This document shows, one piece after another, positions 7,178 to 15,267 of a stretch of 16,674 nt of DNA. The notes beneath the pieces were generated by a model, which was not told the origin of the DNA, searched no databases, and saw only the letters and a list, made by a program, of their open reading frames with translations. Position 1 is the first letter of the stretch, and the number at the start of each line of letters is the position of its first letter. The position numbers and the translations under genes are program-made. Origin of the DNA: a bacterium (GTDB lineage Bacteria; Electryoneota; RPQS01); assembly GCA_018814465.1 (NCBI GenBank), contig JAHIZR010000184.1, positions 1 through 16,674 of the forward strand, written 5' to 3'.

Positions 7178-8611
7178 TTATTCCCAGCCCAGTTTCAACA
7201 GAAACCCGGGGGCAAGCTCCGTATCGTATTGCGCTCCGGACAGGACGAAAAACGCGCCGGATTGCTTCCAGATGCTGTGAATGCCGGTCACGTATGATGA
7301 GAGTTCCTGTTCTTTCAGCCAGAGCAGATTTCCGGCGCCATCGAATGTCAGCATCGCACAAGTGGTATGACCGCCTGCGCTGACGCCGAAGCTGCCGTCC
7401 GCGAATTCGTCGATTGTTGACCACACGGCATCAACATCCGGAAAATGTCTCACAAACAATGTGTTGCCGCTATAGTCATAGGCTTCGATAAGCAGGTCAT
7501 AATTGCGGCTGGAATCCGCCTTATAGCTCCACTCGGCGCCCACGGCAATAATATATCCTGACTTGCTGTCCAGCACATCGCGGATTTCCACTGCTCGGTC
7601 ACGGCTGCCGTATTGCTTTGTCCAGACGATGCTGCCATCCGCCGCTAATTTAAGCAAGGTCGAAGTTGTTATCCCGGATTCCCCGATCGAGCCGACTTTG
7701 CTCAACGCATATCCGCCATCGGAAGTTGCGGCGATATTCAGATCCGTATAATTCATCCAAGGATCATCGGAGCAGATGATTGATAGCTGCTGCTGAATCT
7801 CGCCATAATCCGCCAATCTCATGAGTTCATAACCCTCAGCGTTCACACCCAGCATCAAGCAGCTTCCGTCTTCATACACATCGAGATCAGCCCACCGCGA
7901 ATCGCTGCCGGTATCGATTGCCCAGAGCGTATCGCCTGATCCGCTGAACTTCACAACAGCAGTTTCCTGATAGCTGACCTCGCTGTCAGTCAATCCGCTA
8001 ACGATGCATCCTCCGTCAGGAGTTCCCCCGACTTTTAAGTTGCCCTGAAAAAAGGCCGATTCAAACGCGATCTCCCACCGCACCGCACCCTCGGCGGACA
8101 GTTTCGCCAGCCAATCACTGCCAAACCACTCGTATTCCGAGCCCGCGATATAGCAGTCGCCGTCGGCAGCGGGTGCGGCATCTCTGATGTAGTTTGAGGA
8201 ATAACTTTCGATACGATAGACAGCAGTTGATGTGGGCGCCTCCTGTGACGCGAGAAACACATGAGAAGTTGCTTCGTCGTTCCCGGATGCATTGTGTACC
8301 CGGCAGGTAATGAATTCGACCGAACCTGATTCCGGAGTTGTCCACAGTACTTGCGGGCCGCTAACGGAGCCGATCAGTACGCCGGACGAGATACTCCATT
8401 CATAGTTGTAATCAGCATCATTCGTTTCGCCGACATTCGCGACGACCGTGACGGTCGAGCCGCCGATGACATTCATGGGTGAGACATGCAGCGACTGAAT
8501 GGCGGGTGGTGATGATTCCGGCGGGATACCCGTCGGCGGCACGTCGCTACATCCCGCCAGTATGACCAAACCAAGCAAAACCCCGAGACCCAAGACAAGC
8601 AGATTTTTCAT
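7178..8611 (-). CDS. Lipoprotein with Ig-like domain and propeller-type DGG repeats (paralog 2)
   Basis: A 477-residue lipoprotein, upstream paralog of the neighbouring 494-residue one. The signal peptide ends in LVILAGC with Cys21 as lipidation site, the same position as in its paralog. AAGGAG six bases before the ATG at 8611 confirms the start. Residues about 38-122 are the Ig-like domain; residues 33-53 are identical to the paralog. The rest carries propeller-type repeats (DGDCYIAG, DGGCIVSG, DGSCLMLG, DGGYALSK) with intervening W-x-K-L segments. It ends in LGWE without a sorting domain. Function is unknown; outer-surface binding or structural roles are plausible. It is probably co-transcribed with its paralog, as no terminator hairpin is evident in the 77-base gap. 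Confidence 0.82.
   Translation of the reverse strand: MKNLLVLGLGVLLGLVILAGCSDVPPTGIPPESSPPAIQSLHVSPMNVIGGSTVTVVANVGETNDADYNYEWSISSGVLIGSVSGPQVLWTTPESGSVEFITCRVHNASGNDEATSHVFLASQEAPTSTAVYRIESYSSNYIRDAAPAADGDCYIAGSEYEWFGSDWLAKLSAEGAVRWEIAFESAFFQGNLKVGGTPDGGCIVSGLTDSEVSYQETAVVKFSGSGDTLWAIDTGSDSRWADLDVYEDGSCLMLGVNAEGYELMRLADYGEIQQQLSIICSDDPWMNYTDLNIAATSDGGYALSKVGSIGESGITTSTLLKLAADGSIVWTKQYGSRDRAVEIRDVLDSKSGYIIAVGAEWSYKADSSRNYDLLIEAYDYSGNTLFVRHFPDVDAVWSTIDEFADGSFGVSAGGHTTCAMLTFDGAGNLLWLKEQELSSYVTGIHSIWKQSGAFFVLSGAQYDTELAPGFLLKLGWE
8454..8516 (-). repeat. Near-identical 63-nt segment, copy in paralog 2
   Basis: Partner of 6943-7005, with 61 of 63 bases identical. It encodes the linker between the lipidated cysteine and the Ig-like domain. 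Confidence 0.85.
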
Positions 8612-8711
8612 GATTTGCTCCTTCCCTGTACAAGTGTTCCGGGCAGATCGGGGACCTGCCTCGGCGGAATTGGTATATCGGGACCCACATCTATTCTACG
8701 CGATGAACAGG

Positions 8712-8747
8712 GGTGAATACCTACGAGGACATGTCTGGAGATTCACC
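8712..8747. repeat. Hairpin in the gap after the cysteine-rich protein gene
   Basis: GGTGAAT and ATTCACC form a perfect 7-base-pair stem around a 22-base loop, 14 bases past the stop at 8761. There is no T-run, so a terminator function is uncertain. Confidence 0.35.
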
Positions 8748-8760
8748 GCCGCGATTTCGC

Positions 8761-9702
8761 CTATTTGATTTGCCATTTGCAATCGCGGGAAGAGAAGGCG
8801 GTCAGCATATCGCCGTCGAGCGCGGCTCCCTGAAACTCTCCGACGATGCGGCAGGTCTCGCCTAATTGATTGCCGGTCAGCGCGTCATAGGGAGTCAAAG
8901 CCGAGCCGTTCACGGCGAGCAGAATCGTGTTATCCGGCGAGAGCCAGCAGTCGTTGATATTTCTTAGCCGCACCAGCGCTTCGCCGCGCGGGATTGAGTG
9001 ATTATAATAGCCGAGGTTGACAATCGCCAGACTGCCGCCGGTTTCATAGCAGCAGGCGATCTTGCAAGTGCGGCCATAGCCGAAGCCTTTATTGCTCAGT
9101 GCGTACTCGCGGCCGCCGATCTTCTGGGATTCGGGGATCGACGAGGGATCGGCGCAGGACTGGCCTTTTTCTTTCAGCACGTCATAAAAGGCGACGCGCC
9201 CGCCGACAAATTTCCCGCAAACATTGCGGCACTCGACAGTCACCGGCGCGGCATAGACCGGTTCGAAATCGCCCGATTGTCTCACGATTTCGATATCAAG
9301 CTTGAAGGTCAGCGGCTCTTTCAGGCTGTAAGCTGAGGCTTCCAGTTCCAGCGTGCGCTTGCCGAGTTTCGCCGAACCCGCGTCCACATTCAGGATCAGC
9401 ATCATCTGTCCCGGAGGATCGAGGATAACCGGGCGCGTTTCGACTTGCAGCCAACTCGGTGTGGTGGGCGCGGCTTCCACCTGCACGGCGTACTTCTGGC
9501 CTTTCGCCCAGGATACCTGCAGCGGCACTTCGACAGGCTCTCCCCATTCGACTTTGATTTCATCCTGCGCCGGTTCGATAATCAGATCCGATGCGGCGAA
9601 CTGGCCGAAGCCTTCGACGGGTTTGGGCGGCTGGTCTTTGAGCGATTCACAGGCTCGCGAGAACACCGACACCGCGATAATAAACATGATAACCGATTTC
9701 AT
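8761..9702 (-). CDS. Cysteine-rich exported protein of unknown function
   Basis: A 313-residue protein I cannot assign to a family. The N-terminus (MKSVIMFIIAVSVF, then SRAC at 15-18) is a signal peptide. Cys18 could be a lipidation site, but Arg at -2 makes the lipobox atypical. Residues about 38-140 are rich in beta-strand patterns (EVPLQVSW, MMLILNVDAG, TLELEASAYS) and resemble an Ig-like or bacterial surface beta-sandwich. The second half has nine cysteines (158, 162, 183, 213, 217, 218, 252, 284, 308), suggesting disulfides in an oxidising compartment. It also contains one WD/propeller-like stretch (CWLSPDNTILLAVNG, 252-266). GGGAG seven bases before the ATG supports the start. It lies 149 bases upstream of the lipoprotein pair on the same strand and could form an exported-protein cluster with it. 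Confidence 0.68.
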   Translation of the reverse strand: MKSVIMFIIAVSVFSRACESLKDQPPKPVEGFGQFAASDLIIEPAQDEIKVEWGEPVEVPLQVSWAKGQKYAVQVEAAPTTPSWLQVETRPVILDPPGQMMLILNVDAGSAKLGKRTLELEASAYSLKEPLTFKLDIEIVRQSGDFEPVYAAPVTVECRNVCGKFVGGRVAFYDVLKEKGQSCADPSSIPESQKIGGREYALSNKGFGYGRTCKIACCYETGGSLAIVNLGYYNHSIPRGEALVRLRNINDCWLSPDNTILLAVNGSALTPYDALTGNQLGETCRIVGEFQGAALDGDMLTAFSSRDCKWQIK

Positions 9703-9797
9703 TTGCTTCTCCCGGGGATAACTATTTACAGTTGATGTCTATTTTATTTTTGGGGTGGAGCGATATCTTTTCATAGAAATCGCACAGCCGGGCGCGG

Positions 9798-10646
9798 CTA
9801 CGAATGAGATGCCATGCGCTCTGTCAGTGCCTTGATATGTTCCGGGCCGATGCCGCAACAACCACCGATGATTTGTGCTTTGTCGGCGAACTGCAGCACC
9901 CAGTCCGCGAACAATTCCGGCGACACGCTGCCCTCCAGATTATTGGGATAGACGCCTAATCGTTTATCGGGGAACTCCTGCCGCAGAATGGCGAAGGCTT
10001 GGGCGGCGATTCGCGGAGTACAGCAGTTCAGTAACAGCGCATCGGCTTTCATTTCTACGATTTCGCGCGCGGTTTCGATCAATGAATCGCCATTGAACAT
10101 CTCTGTTGCCGAACAGGGCATGAGGGCTGTCCAGACGGGCAGACCTGCTTTCAGGGCGGATCGAGTGGTGATGATCGCTTCACGCTGCGAGTTCTGAGTC
10201 TCGACCAGCAGCAAGTCCGCCCCGGCTTCGGCCAGCATCTCGGCATGGATGGTGTGTTCCGTGATCAGGGTTTCATCGTCGGGAGCCAGCTCCGGCGAAT
10301 AGCAGTCCTCCAATGGAGCGATTGATCCGGCGATGGTGATTTCCCGCTCCGGCCTGACTTCGGCGACGGCATCGCGCGCCACCTGTACCGCGATCCTGTT
10401 CAGCTCTGCAAATCTACTGACAATTCCTTCTTTATTAAGTACATATCTGGAACAGCGAAAGGTCGCAGAGGTCAGCACGTCAGCCTCCGCCCGGAGATAA
10501 TCACGGTGAATTTCGCGCACCAAATCCGGAGCTTCCAGCAGTGCCCAAGTAGTCCAGAGAGGAAGCATACAATGGAATCCTCTGCGTTCGAGCTCCATCC
10601 CCATGGAACCGTCTAAAATCAATGGATTTCGTGCACTTCTCTGCAT
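9798..10646 (-). CDS. Homocysteine S-methyltransferase family protein
   Basis: A 282-residue cytoplasmic zinc enzyme of the S-methyl_trans fold (TIM barrel). It transfers a methyl group from a donor such as S-methylmethionine, betaine or methyl-cobalamin to homocysteine, giving methionine. The N-terminal signature LILDGSMGMELERRG (9-23) and the zinc cysteines C208 (LLNCC), C263 and C264 (GGCCGIGP) are all present; LLLVET (145-150) is also family-typical. The length matches stand-alone MmuM-like enzymes and there is no cobalamin-binding domain, so it is not full MetH. The donor cannot be told from sequence alone. The ATG at 10646 gives the usual short leader before ILDG, though no Shine-Dalgarno sequence is obvious. 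It is transcribed divergently from the small lipoprotein gene. Confidence 0.9.
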   Translation of the reverse strand: MQRSARNPLILDGSMGMELERRGFHCMLPLWTTWALLEAPDLVREIHRDYLRAEADVLTSATFRCSRYVLNKEGIVSRFAELNRIAVQVARDAVAEVRPEREITIAGSIAPLEDCYSPELAPDDETLITEHTIHAEMLAEAGADLLLVETQNSQREAIITTRSALKAGLPVWTALMPCSATEMFNGDSLIETAREIVEMKADALLLNCCTPRIAAQAFAILRQEFPDKRLGVYPNNLEGSVSPELFADWVLQFADKAQIIGGCCGIGPEHIKALTERMASHS

Positions 10647-11017
10647 ATTTTGCTTATATTCATAATGTAATATGTGCGAAACACCGCATAAGATGTTGTT
10701 TTTATAATCCGGTACAACTCTTGCTCAGGCAAAAGACGGTCCAGGCGAGCTATGGACCTTTCTGCGCTTTCCTCTATGCAAGGATTGCAATCAGAGGCAT
10801 AAATTATTATCTTAGAAGGTTATGGTTTTCGATTTTAGTGCTTTTTGCTGAAAATGGCAAGCTGTGCGGAGCCTGTGGAATAAATAAGTTCCGGCTGGGT
10901 TGCGCGAGTTTGAGATTCTGGACGCCCGCCGAGTTTTCGTAATTCAATTTACTTCCTGCTGTTTGTGGCGGTGTCCGGAATGACAGAGTAAAGATCGTAG
11001 ATAGAACCTTGCGGAAA
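10647..11017. other. Divergent intergenic region with hairpins and a palindromic element
   Basis: A 371-base gap with no supportable gene. It contains two hairpins in tandem, GGTCCA/TGGACC at 10738-10758 and CCTCT-TGCAA/TTGCA-AGAGG at about 10770-10797, then the palindromic repeat at 10912-10985. A TATAAT hexamer at 10703-10708 (+) lacks a good -35. On the minus strand I compared the leader of the methyltransferase gene with the SAM-I riboswitch core and found no match. Confidence 0.45.
10891..10985 (+). repeat. Interspersed palindromic repeat, copy A with leader
   Basis: The left arm is at 10912-10930 (core ATTCTGGACGCCCGCC) and the right arm at 10967-10985 (GGCGGTGTCCGGAATGACA), separated by 36 bases. 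It is directly preceded by a 21-base leader (10891-10911, containing GGGTTGCGCGAG) that recurs near copy C. It lies 32 bases upstream of the small lipoprotein start. Confidence 0.8.
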
Positions 11018-11584
11018 ATGAAAACACCATATCTCCATAGACTGCTTTGCAGTGGCGGCCTATTACTAACACTGGCGATGCTGTCCTGTTCGCATATGGA
11101 TGAGCCGGGACCGGCTTGCGGCGGACTGCTGGAATTTGATGCCGACAGTGTGGCGATCTGTTTTTCGGATTCCGCCGTCGCTTTCGTTGGTACGCGCGCG
11201 GAACCCGCCCACTTCAATCTGGAAGCCTATCTGCTCCGCGAGTACAAAGTCGCCCGTGATCCCGAGTTTTCTCAGGGAACCTCGCCTTATCCCTTGTCTT
11301 TTGTGCAATGGAAGCTGCTGTCATGGGAATCGCGCCTCGCGTTTCTGCCTTATCCCTATTCGCATGACATCGTGGGAGCCACGGACGCCGAATTCATGTA
11401 CCTGATCGCTACCTATCCCGAGCAGTTCGGTTTCGGCTGGACGGATACCTATGCGGAAGGCACGGATTTGAGCGACCCGACTTTGGGTCATATCTGGCTC
11501 TATGACGATTCACAGACAATTCAGTTCGACGGCAACCACGGCGATTATGATCACTATCTTAACCTGTTGATATACCTCCGCTGA
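11018..11584 (+). CDS. Small lipoprotein of unknown function
   Basis: A 188-residue protein with a lipoprotein-type signal: MKTPYLHRLL, then a hydrophobic core and LAMLSC with Cys24 as predicted lipidation site. The ATG at 11018 is preferred over a TTG three codons upstream, since the signal peptide begins naturally there; neither has a strong Shine-Dalgarno sequence. The mature part is acidic and aromatic-rich, with no repeats. Segments such as SFVQWKLLSWESRLAFLPYP and FGWTDTYAEG match no family I recognise. It is 66 bases upstream of the large secreted propeller gene on the same strand and may be co-expressed with it. Confidence 0.65.
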   Translation: MKTPYLHRLLCSGGLLLTLAMLSCSHMDEPGPACGGLLEFDADSVAICFSDSAVAFVGTRAEPAHFNLEAYLLREYKVARDPEFSQGTSPYPLSFVQWKLLSWESRLAFLPYPYSHDIVGATDAEFMYLIATYPEQFGFGWTDTYAEGTDLSDPTLGHIWLYDDSQTIQFDGNHGDYDHYLNLLIYLR

Positions 11585-11650
11585 TTTAGTCAGCTCGCGG
11601 CTTAGGCTGCAATCCAAGTTACATAGACAAGTAAATCTTTAGAGAATATC

Positions 11651-14600
11651 ATGACGACCCAACGCTCTCAATTCATCACACTATTACTAATGCTGGGCCT
11701 CTTCGCGGGCCTGGCCTTAACGGCTTCCGCGCAGCAAACGAAGCCGATGATCAATGTGAATCAGGCTCTGTCCGAGATGAAGGCTTACTACGATTCACAG
11801 GAAGCGTGGCCGCGTTCGCACGGCTGGAAGCCCTACAAGCGCTGCGAGTGGGATCTTATGCAGCGCGCCGACCCTAATGGAGAGATTCCCGCCGGAGCGA
11901 TCTGGGAAGCTTATCTGCAGCGCCAAAGGATGCCGCACGCGACGCTCGATGAAACCTGGACGCCGCTGGGGCCCTTCAATCATGGCGGCCGCACACGGGT
12001 GATTCGTTTTCATCCGGTCGATCCGACGATTATGTTTGCCGGCTCGGTTGGGGGCGGTCTGTTCAAGTCGGTCGATGCCGGCAACTACTGGTTTCCGATT
12101 ACCGACGATCTGCCGAATCTGGCGGTCGGGTCTTTTGAGATTCATCCCGAGTGTCCCGATACGATGTTTCTGGGTACCGGAGAAGGCTATCTGAATATTG
12201 ATGCGGTCAAGGGCATCGGTCTGCTGCGCTCGATCGACGGCGGTCAGACCTGGCAGATGACGGGAATGAACTACGTTTATTCGGCGGGCAGGTCGATCTT
12301 TACGATTGACCTTGACCCCCGCAATCCCAATATCGTGCTGGCGTCCAATACTACCGGACTGTATAAGTCGATTGACGCCGGCGAGACGTTCACGATAGTG
12401 CGCGCCGGAAATGTCAATGAACTGCAGCGTGATCCGCAGAATCCCGATGTGCTGCTGTGCAGCGCGGCGAATTCCTTCGGCGGCAGCGGCGGCTCGGTTT
12501 ATCGTTCAACCGATAACGGCGATAATTGGACGGCCGTGAATGATGGCCTGCCCGATCCCACGACCATCGGCCGGGTCGTGCTGACTTTCTATCCCGGCAA
12601 TTCGCAGATTGTCTATGCGGGCATCAGCGGCACGAATAATTACAATGGCAATCAGATGATCGGCATTTACCGTTCCGTGGACAACGGCCAGAACTGGGTG
12701 CAGATGTCATCGGGCGGAGAGAACCACTATGCAAGTCAGGGCTGGTACGATATGGCGATTGCCGTGAAGCCGAACAATTCAAGCGTCATTTATTCATCGG
12801 GACTCGATCTCTATCGTTCGTGGAATTCGGGTATGTTCTGGGATCAGCAGACGCATTGGGAATACCCCTTCGGTCATCCTGATTTCGTGCATGCCGACCA
12901 TCATGAAATCGTCTTTCATCCCGATAATCCCGACGAAGTCTGGGCAGTGACGGACGGCGGGATCTTCCGCTCCACGGACGAGGGCGAGAACTGGACGGAG
13001 ATGAATCAGGGGTACAATACTTATCAGTACTATGCGATGGGAAATGCCACGCTGGACACGATGCTCGCCTACGGCGGGACGCAGGATAACGGAACCAGCA
13101 GGTATAACGGCAATCCCAATTGGAATGAAGTTTTCGGAGGTGACGGCGGCTACTGTGTTGTGGACTATACGGATGACGATGTTGTCTATGTGGAATATCA
13201 ATACGGCAACCGCTACCGCAGCGATGACGGCGGCTTTACTTTCACGTCCATCAATGCCGGAATCGGCGGTACGGGAGCCTGGGTAACGCCGATGATTCTT
13301 GATCCCTTCGAGCACAATACGATTTATACGACCACGACCAACGGCGGCGTTTGGGAATCTCGCACGCGGGGCGATTTCAGCAATTGGGAGAATATCGGTC
13401 CGGCGGGAAGTCAGAATCAGGTGATGGCCGCTTCGCCGATTGTGCCCGATTTACTTTACGTCGGATCAAACAGCACGGTCTATCGCCGCGATCCGGAAAG
13501 CGGAGAGTGGAGTTCGATCACCGGCAATTTGCCCGGACGCACGGTAACCCGCGTTGTTCCCGATCCCTTTAGTCCTGATGGAGTTTATGTAACGGTTTCG
13601 GGCTTCGGCGGCGGGCATGTTTATAAATCAACACAAGGCGGGAATGTATGGGAAGACATTTCCGGCAATTTACCTGACGCGCCCGTGCAGGATGTAATCG
13701 TCGACCTGACGGAACCCGGCACACTCTATGCAGGCGGCGATTTGGGCGTCTATCGCACGCTCGATGGCGGCGAACACTGGGATGTCTATGGTGAAGGGAT
13801 GCCGGTAGTACGGGTGGATGATATGGAAATGCAGTCCATTACCGGCAAGCTGCGAGTTGCGACTCACGGGCGGGGAATGTGGGAGATTCAGACCGGCTCT
13901 TCCGATCTGGCGCTGCTCTATCCGAACGGCGGTGAAACGCTTGCGACTGGAGCCGGAATCGAGTTCAGGTGGGCGGGCTTGACGCATGCCGGTAATGTCG
14001 GGATTGACATAAATCGCGATTATCCCAACGGCGCTTGGGAAACGCTGATTCCGGCCACGAATAACGACGGCGCGGAAAGCTGGACCGTTTCGGGACCGAC
14101 CACCGATAACGCGCGTTTCCGGATTGTTCATGGGAGCATTGCCGGTCAAAGTGACACGACAGATGCTGACACGCGGATTGCCATTCCGATGCTCGAACTG
14201 ATTTATCCCAACGGCGGTGAAACGGTTTTAACGGGCGGCTTTGACACGCTGATGTACAACCGCATCATGGTTGATGAGCCGCTGCGCATCGAGCTGAACA
14301 GGAATTATCCCGACGGCGAATGGGAAGTCTTACAGGAAGCTATCGGTTTTCTCGACAGCTACCGCTGGATGGTGCGGTTGCCGGGCGGAGATCATTGCCG
14401 CTTCAGAATCACCTCGACGGAACGTCCGGAGTTGACCGCGATGTCCGAGTCGGACTTCACGATTCGCGCGCCGCACATGACCATATTATCACCCAACGGC
14501 GGTGAGCAGGTCAGCATCGAGAGTACCTATGAGATTCGCTGGGAGGCGCTGGAGCACAACGGTCGTGTTCGCATCTCCCTGAACCGTGATTATCCTGACG

Positions 14601-15049
14601 GCGAATGGGAAATCCTGAACGCCAACGCCTCCAACAGCGGACTGCTGAACTGGAACGTGACCGGACCCGAAACGGAGCATGCCCGCGTGCGCGTGGCTGT
14701 GCAGCTTGATCCGCTTCAATCCTACGTCGAGAGCGCGGCGGACTTTGAAATTTTCACTTTGGGTACTGATGAAGCAAGTATCCCGACCGAATTCAGTATC
14801 AGCGATGCTTATCCGAATCCCTTCAATCCTTCAACACAGGTAAGGCTTGAACTGCCGGTTCGGACAAACGTTGATGCGCGCGTCTTCAATCATCTCGGCC
14901 AGCAGGTTGCCCTGCTTGTCAATGATAATCTGGAGCCGGGCTCGCATCGCATCACCTTCGATGCTTCTTCGCTTTCGAGCGGAACCTACTTCATCCACAT
15001 TACCGCATTGGATGAAACTAAGATTTTGAAGGCGGTTTTGCTGAAGTAG
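11651..15049 (+). CDS. Secreted Asp-box beta-propeller protein with type IX sorting domain
   Basis: A 1132-residue exported protein. Residues 1-28 form a signal peptide ending ASA-QQ. Residues about 100-745 form sortilin/BNR-type propeller(s) with Asp-box repeats S/T-x-D-x-G-x-x-W/F starting at 140, 194, 240, 286, 342, 441, 524 and 703, and degenerate ones at 390 and 660. Then come three tandem beta-sandwich repeats of about 92 residues, each opening YPNGGE or SPNGGE (757, 852, 947) and each carrying an NR(D/N)YP(N/D)G-x-WE motif. The end (about 1045-1132: AYPNPFNPST, then YFIHITALDETKILKAVLLK) is a FlgD-like C-terminal sorting domain of type IX secretion. A surface adhesin or glycan-binding or glycan-processing role is inferred; no catalytic residues can be named. 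The ATG at 11651 starts the signal peptide; TTAGAGA upstream is only a weak ribosome site. Confidence 0.9.
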   Translation: MTTQRSQFITLLLMLGLFAGLALTASAQQTKPMINVNQALSEMKAYYDSQEAWPRSHGWKPYKRCEWDLMQRADPNGEIPAGAIWEAYLQRQRMPHATLDETWTPLGPFNHGGRTRVIRFHPVDPTIMFAGSVGGGLFKSVDAGNYWFPITDDLPNLAVGSFEIHPECPDTMFLGTGEGYLNIDAVKGIGLLRSIDGGQTWQMTGMNYVYSAGRSIFTIDLDPRNPNIVLASNTTGLYKSIDAGETFTIVRAGNVNELQRDPQNPDVLLCSAANSFGGSGGSVYRSTDNGDNWTAVNDGLPDPTTIGRVVLTFYPGNSQIVYAGISGTNNYNGNQMIGIYRSVDNGQNWVQMSSGGENHYASQGWYDMAIAVKPNNSSVIYSSGLDLYRSWNSGMFWDQQTHWEYPFGHPDFVHADHHEIVFHPDNPDEVWAVTDGGIFRSTDEGENWTEMNQGYNTYQYYAMGNATLDTMLAYGGTQDNGTSRYNGNPNWNEVFGGDGGYCVVDYTDDDVVYVEYQYGNRYRSDDGGFTFTSINAGIGGTGAWVTPMILDPFEHNTIYTTTTNGGVWESRTRGDFSNWENIGPAGSQNQVMAASPIVPDLLYVGSNSTVYRRDPESGEWSSITGNLPGRTVTRVVPDPFSPDGVYVTVSGFGGGHVYKSTQGGNVWEDISGNLPDAPVQDVIVDLTEPGTLYAGGDLGVYRTLDGGEHWDVYGEGMPVVRVDDMEMQSITGKLRVATHGRGMWEIQTGSSDLALLYPNGGETLATGAGIEFRWAGLTHAGNVGIDINRDYPNGAWETLIPATNNDGAESWTVSGPTTDNARFRIVHGSIAGQSDTTDADTRIAIPMLELIYPNGGETVLTGGFDTLMYNRIMVDEPLRIELNRNYPDGEWEVLQEAIGFLDSYRWMVRLPGGDHCRFRITSTERPELTAMSESDFTIRAPHMTILSPNGGEQVSIESTYEIRWEALEHNGRVRISLNRDYPDGEWEILNANASNSGLLNWNVTGPETEHARVRVAVQLDPLQSYVESAADFEIFTLGTDEASIPTEFSISDAYPNPFNPSTQVRLELPVRTNVDARVFNHLGQQVALLVNDNLEPGSHRITFDASSLSSGTYFIHITALDETKILKAVLLK

Positions 15050-15077
15050 CATTTAACCGCACCATACTTGAATAAAC

Positions 15078-15100
15078 AGGGCGGACCGGTTGTCCGCCCT
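15078..15100 (+). terminator. Hairpin terminator after the secreted propeller gene
   Basis: A perfect 9-base-pair stem (AGGGCGGAC with GTCCGCCCT) closes a 5-base loop, 28 bases after the stop codon. The following CTCGCTTAAC is only weakly T-rich, so termination strength is uncertain. Confidence 0.6.
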
Positions 15101-15136
15101 CTCGCTTAACAGAAAAGAACGATCCAAGCTTAAGAC

Positions 15137-15209
15137 GAGATTCTGGACGCCCCGCAATTCAGGAATACTCATTTGTAAACAGGATTTGTTGCGGGTGTCC
15201 AGAATGACA
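15137..15209 (+). repeat. Interspersed palindromic repeat, copy B
   Basis: The left arm at 15137-15155 (GAGATTCTGGACGCCCCGC) and the right arm at 15191-15209 (GCGGGTGTCCAGAATGACA) are separated by 35 bases. It lies between the propeller gene's hairpin and nth. The arms match copies A and C in sequence and orientation, while the spacer differs. Confidence 0.83.
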
Positions 15210-15267
15210 TTTCTGGGATGCTCGCCGTTGCCGATTGGGAAAATTGATAATGAAGAAATAAACTATT

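Noticed and set aside
7101..7424. An upstream-extended start for the 494-residue lipoprotein
   Set aside because: The extra 108 residues are Arg-rich, unlike a secreted protein, overlap the preceding gene and would bury the lipoprotein signal peptide.
10647..10800. SAM riboswitch upstream of the homocysteine S-methyltransferase
   Set aside because: The SAM-I conserved core was not found, and the hairpins do not match SAM-II or other classes I can recognise.
10622..10942. A 106-codon plus-strand open frame between the divergent genes
   Set aside because: It overlaps the methyltransferase start and the hairpins and has no ribosome site. The composition looks non-coding.
11009..11017. A TTG start for the small lipoprotein
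   Set aside because: It adds only three residues and has no ribosome site. The ATG at 11018 begins a standard signal peptide.
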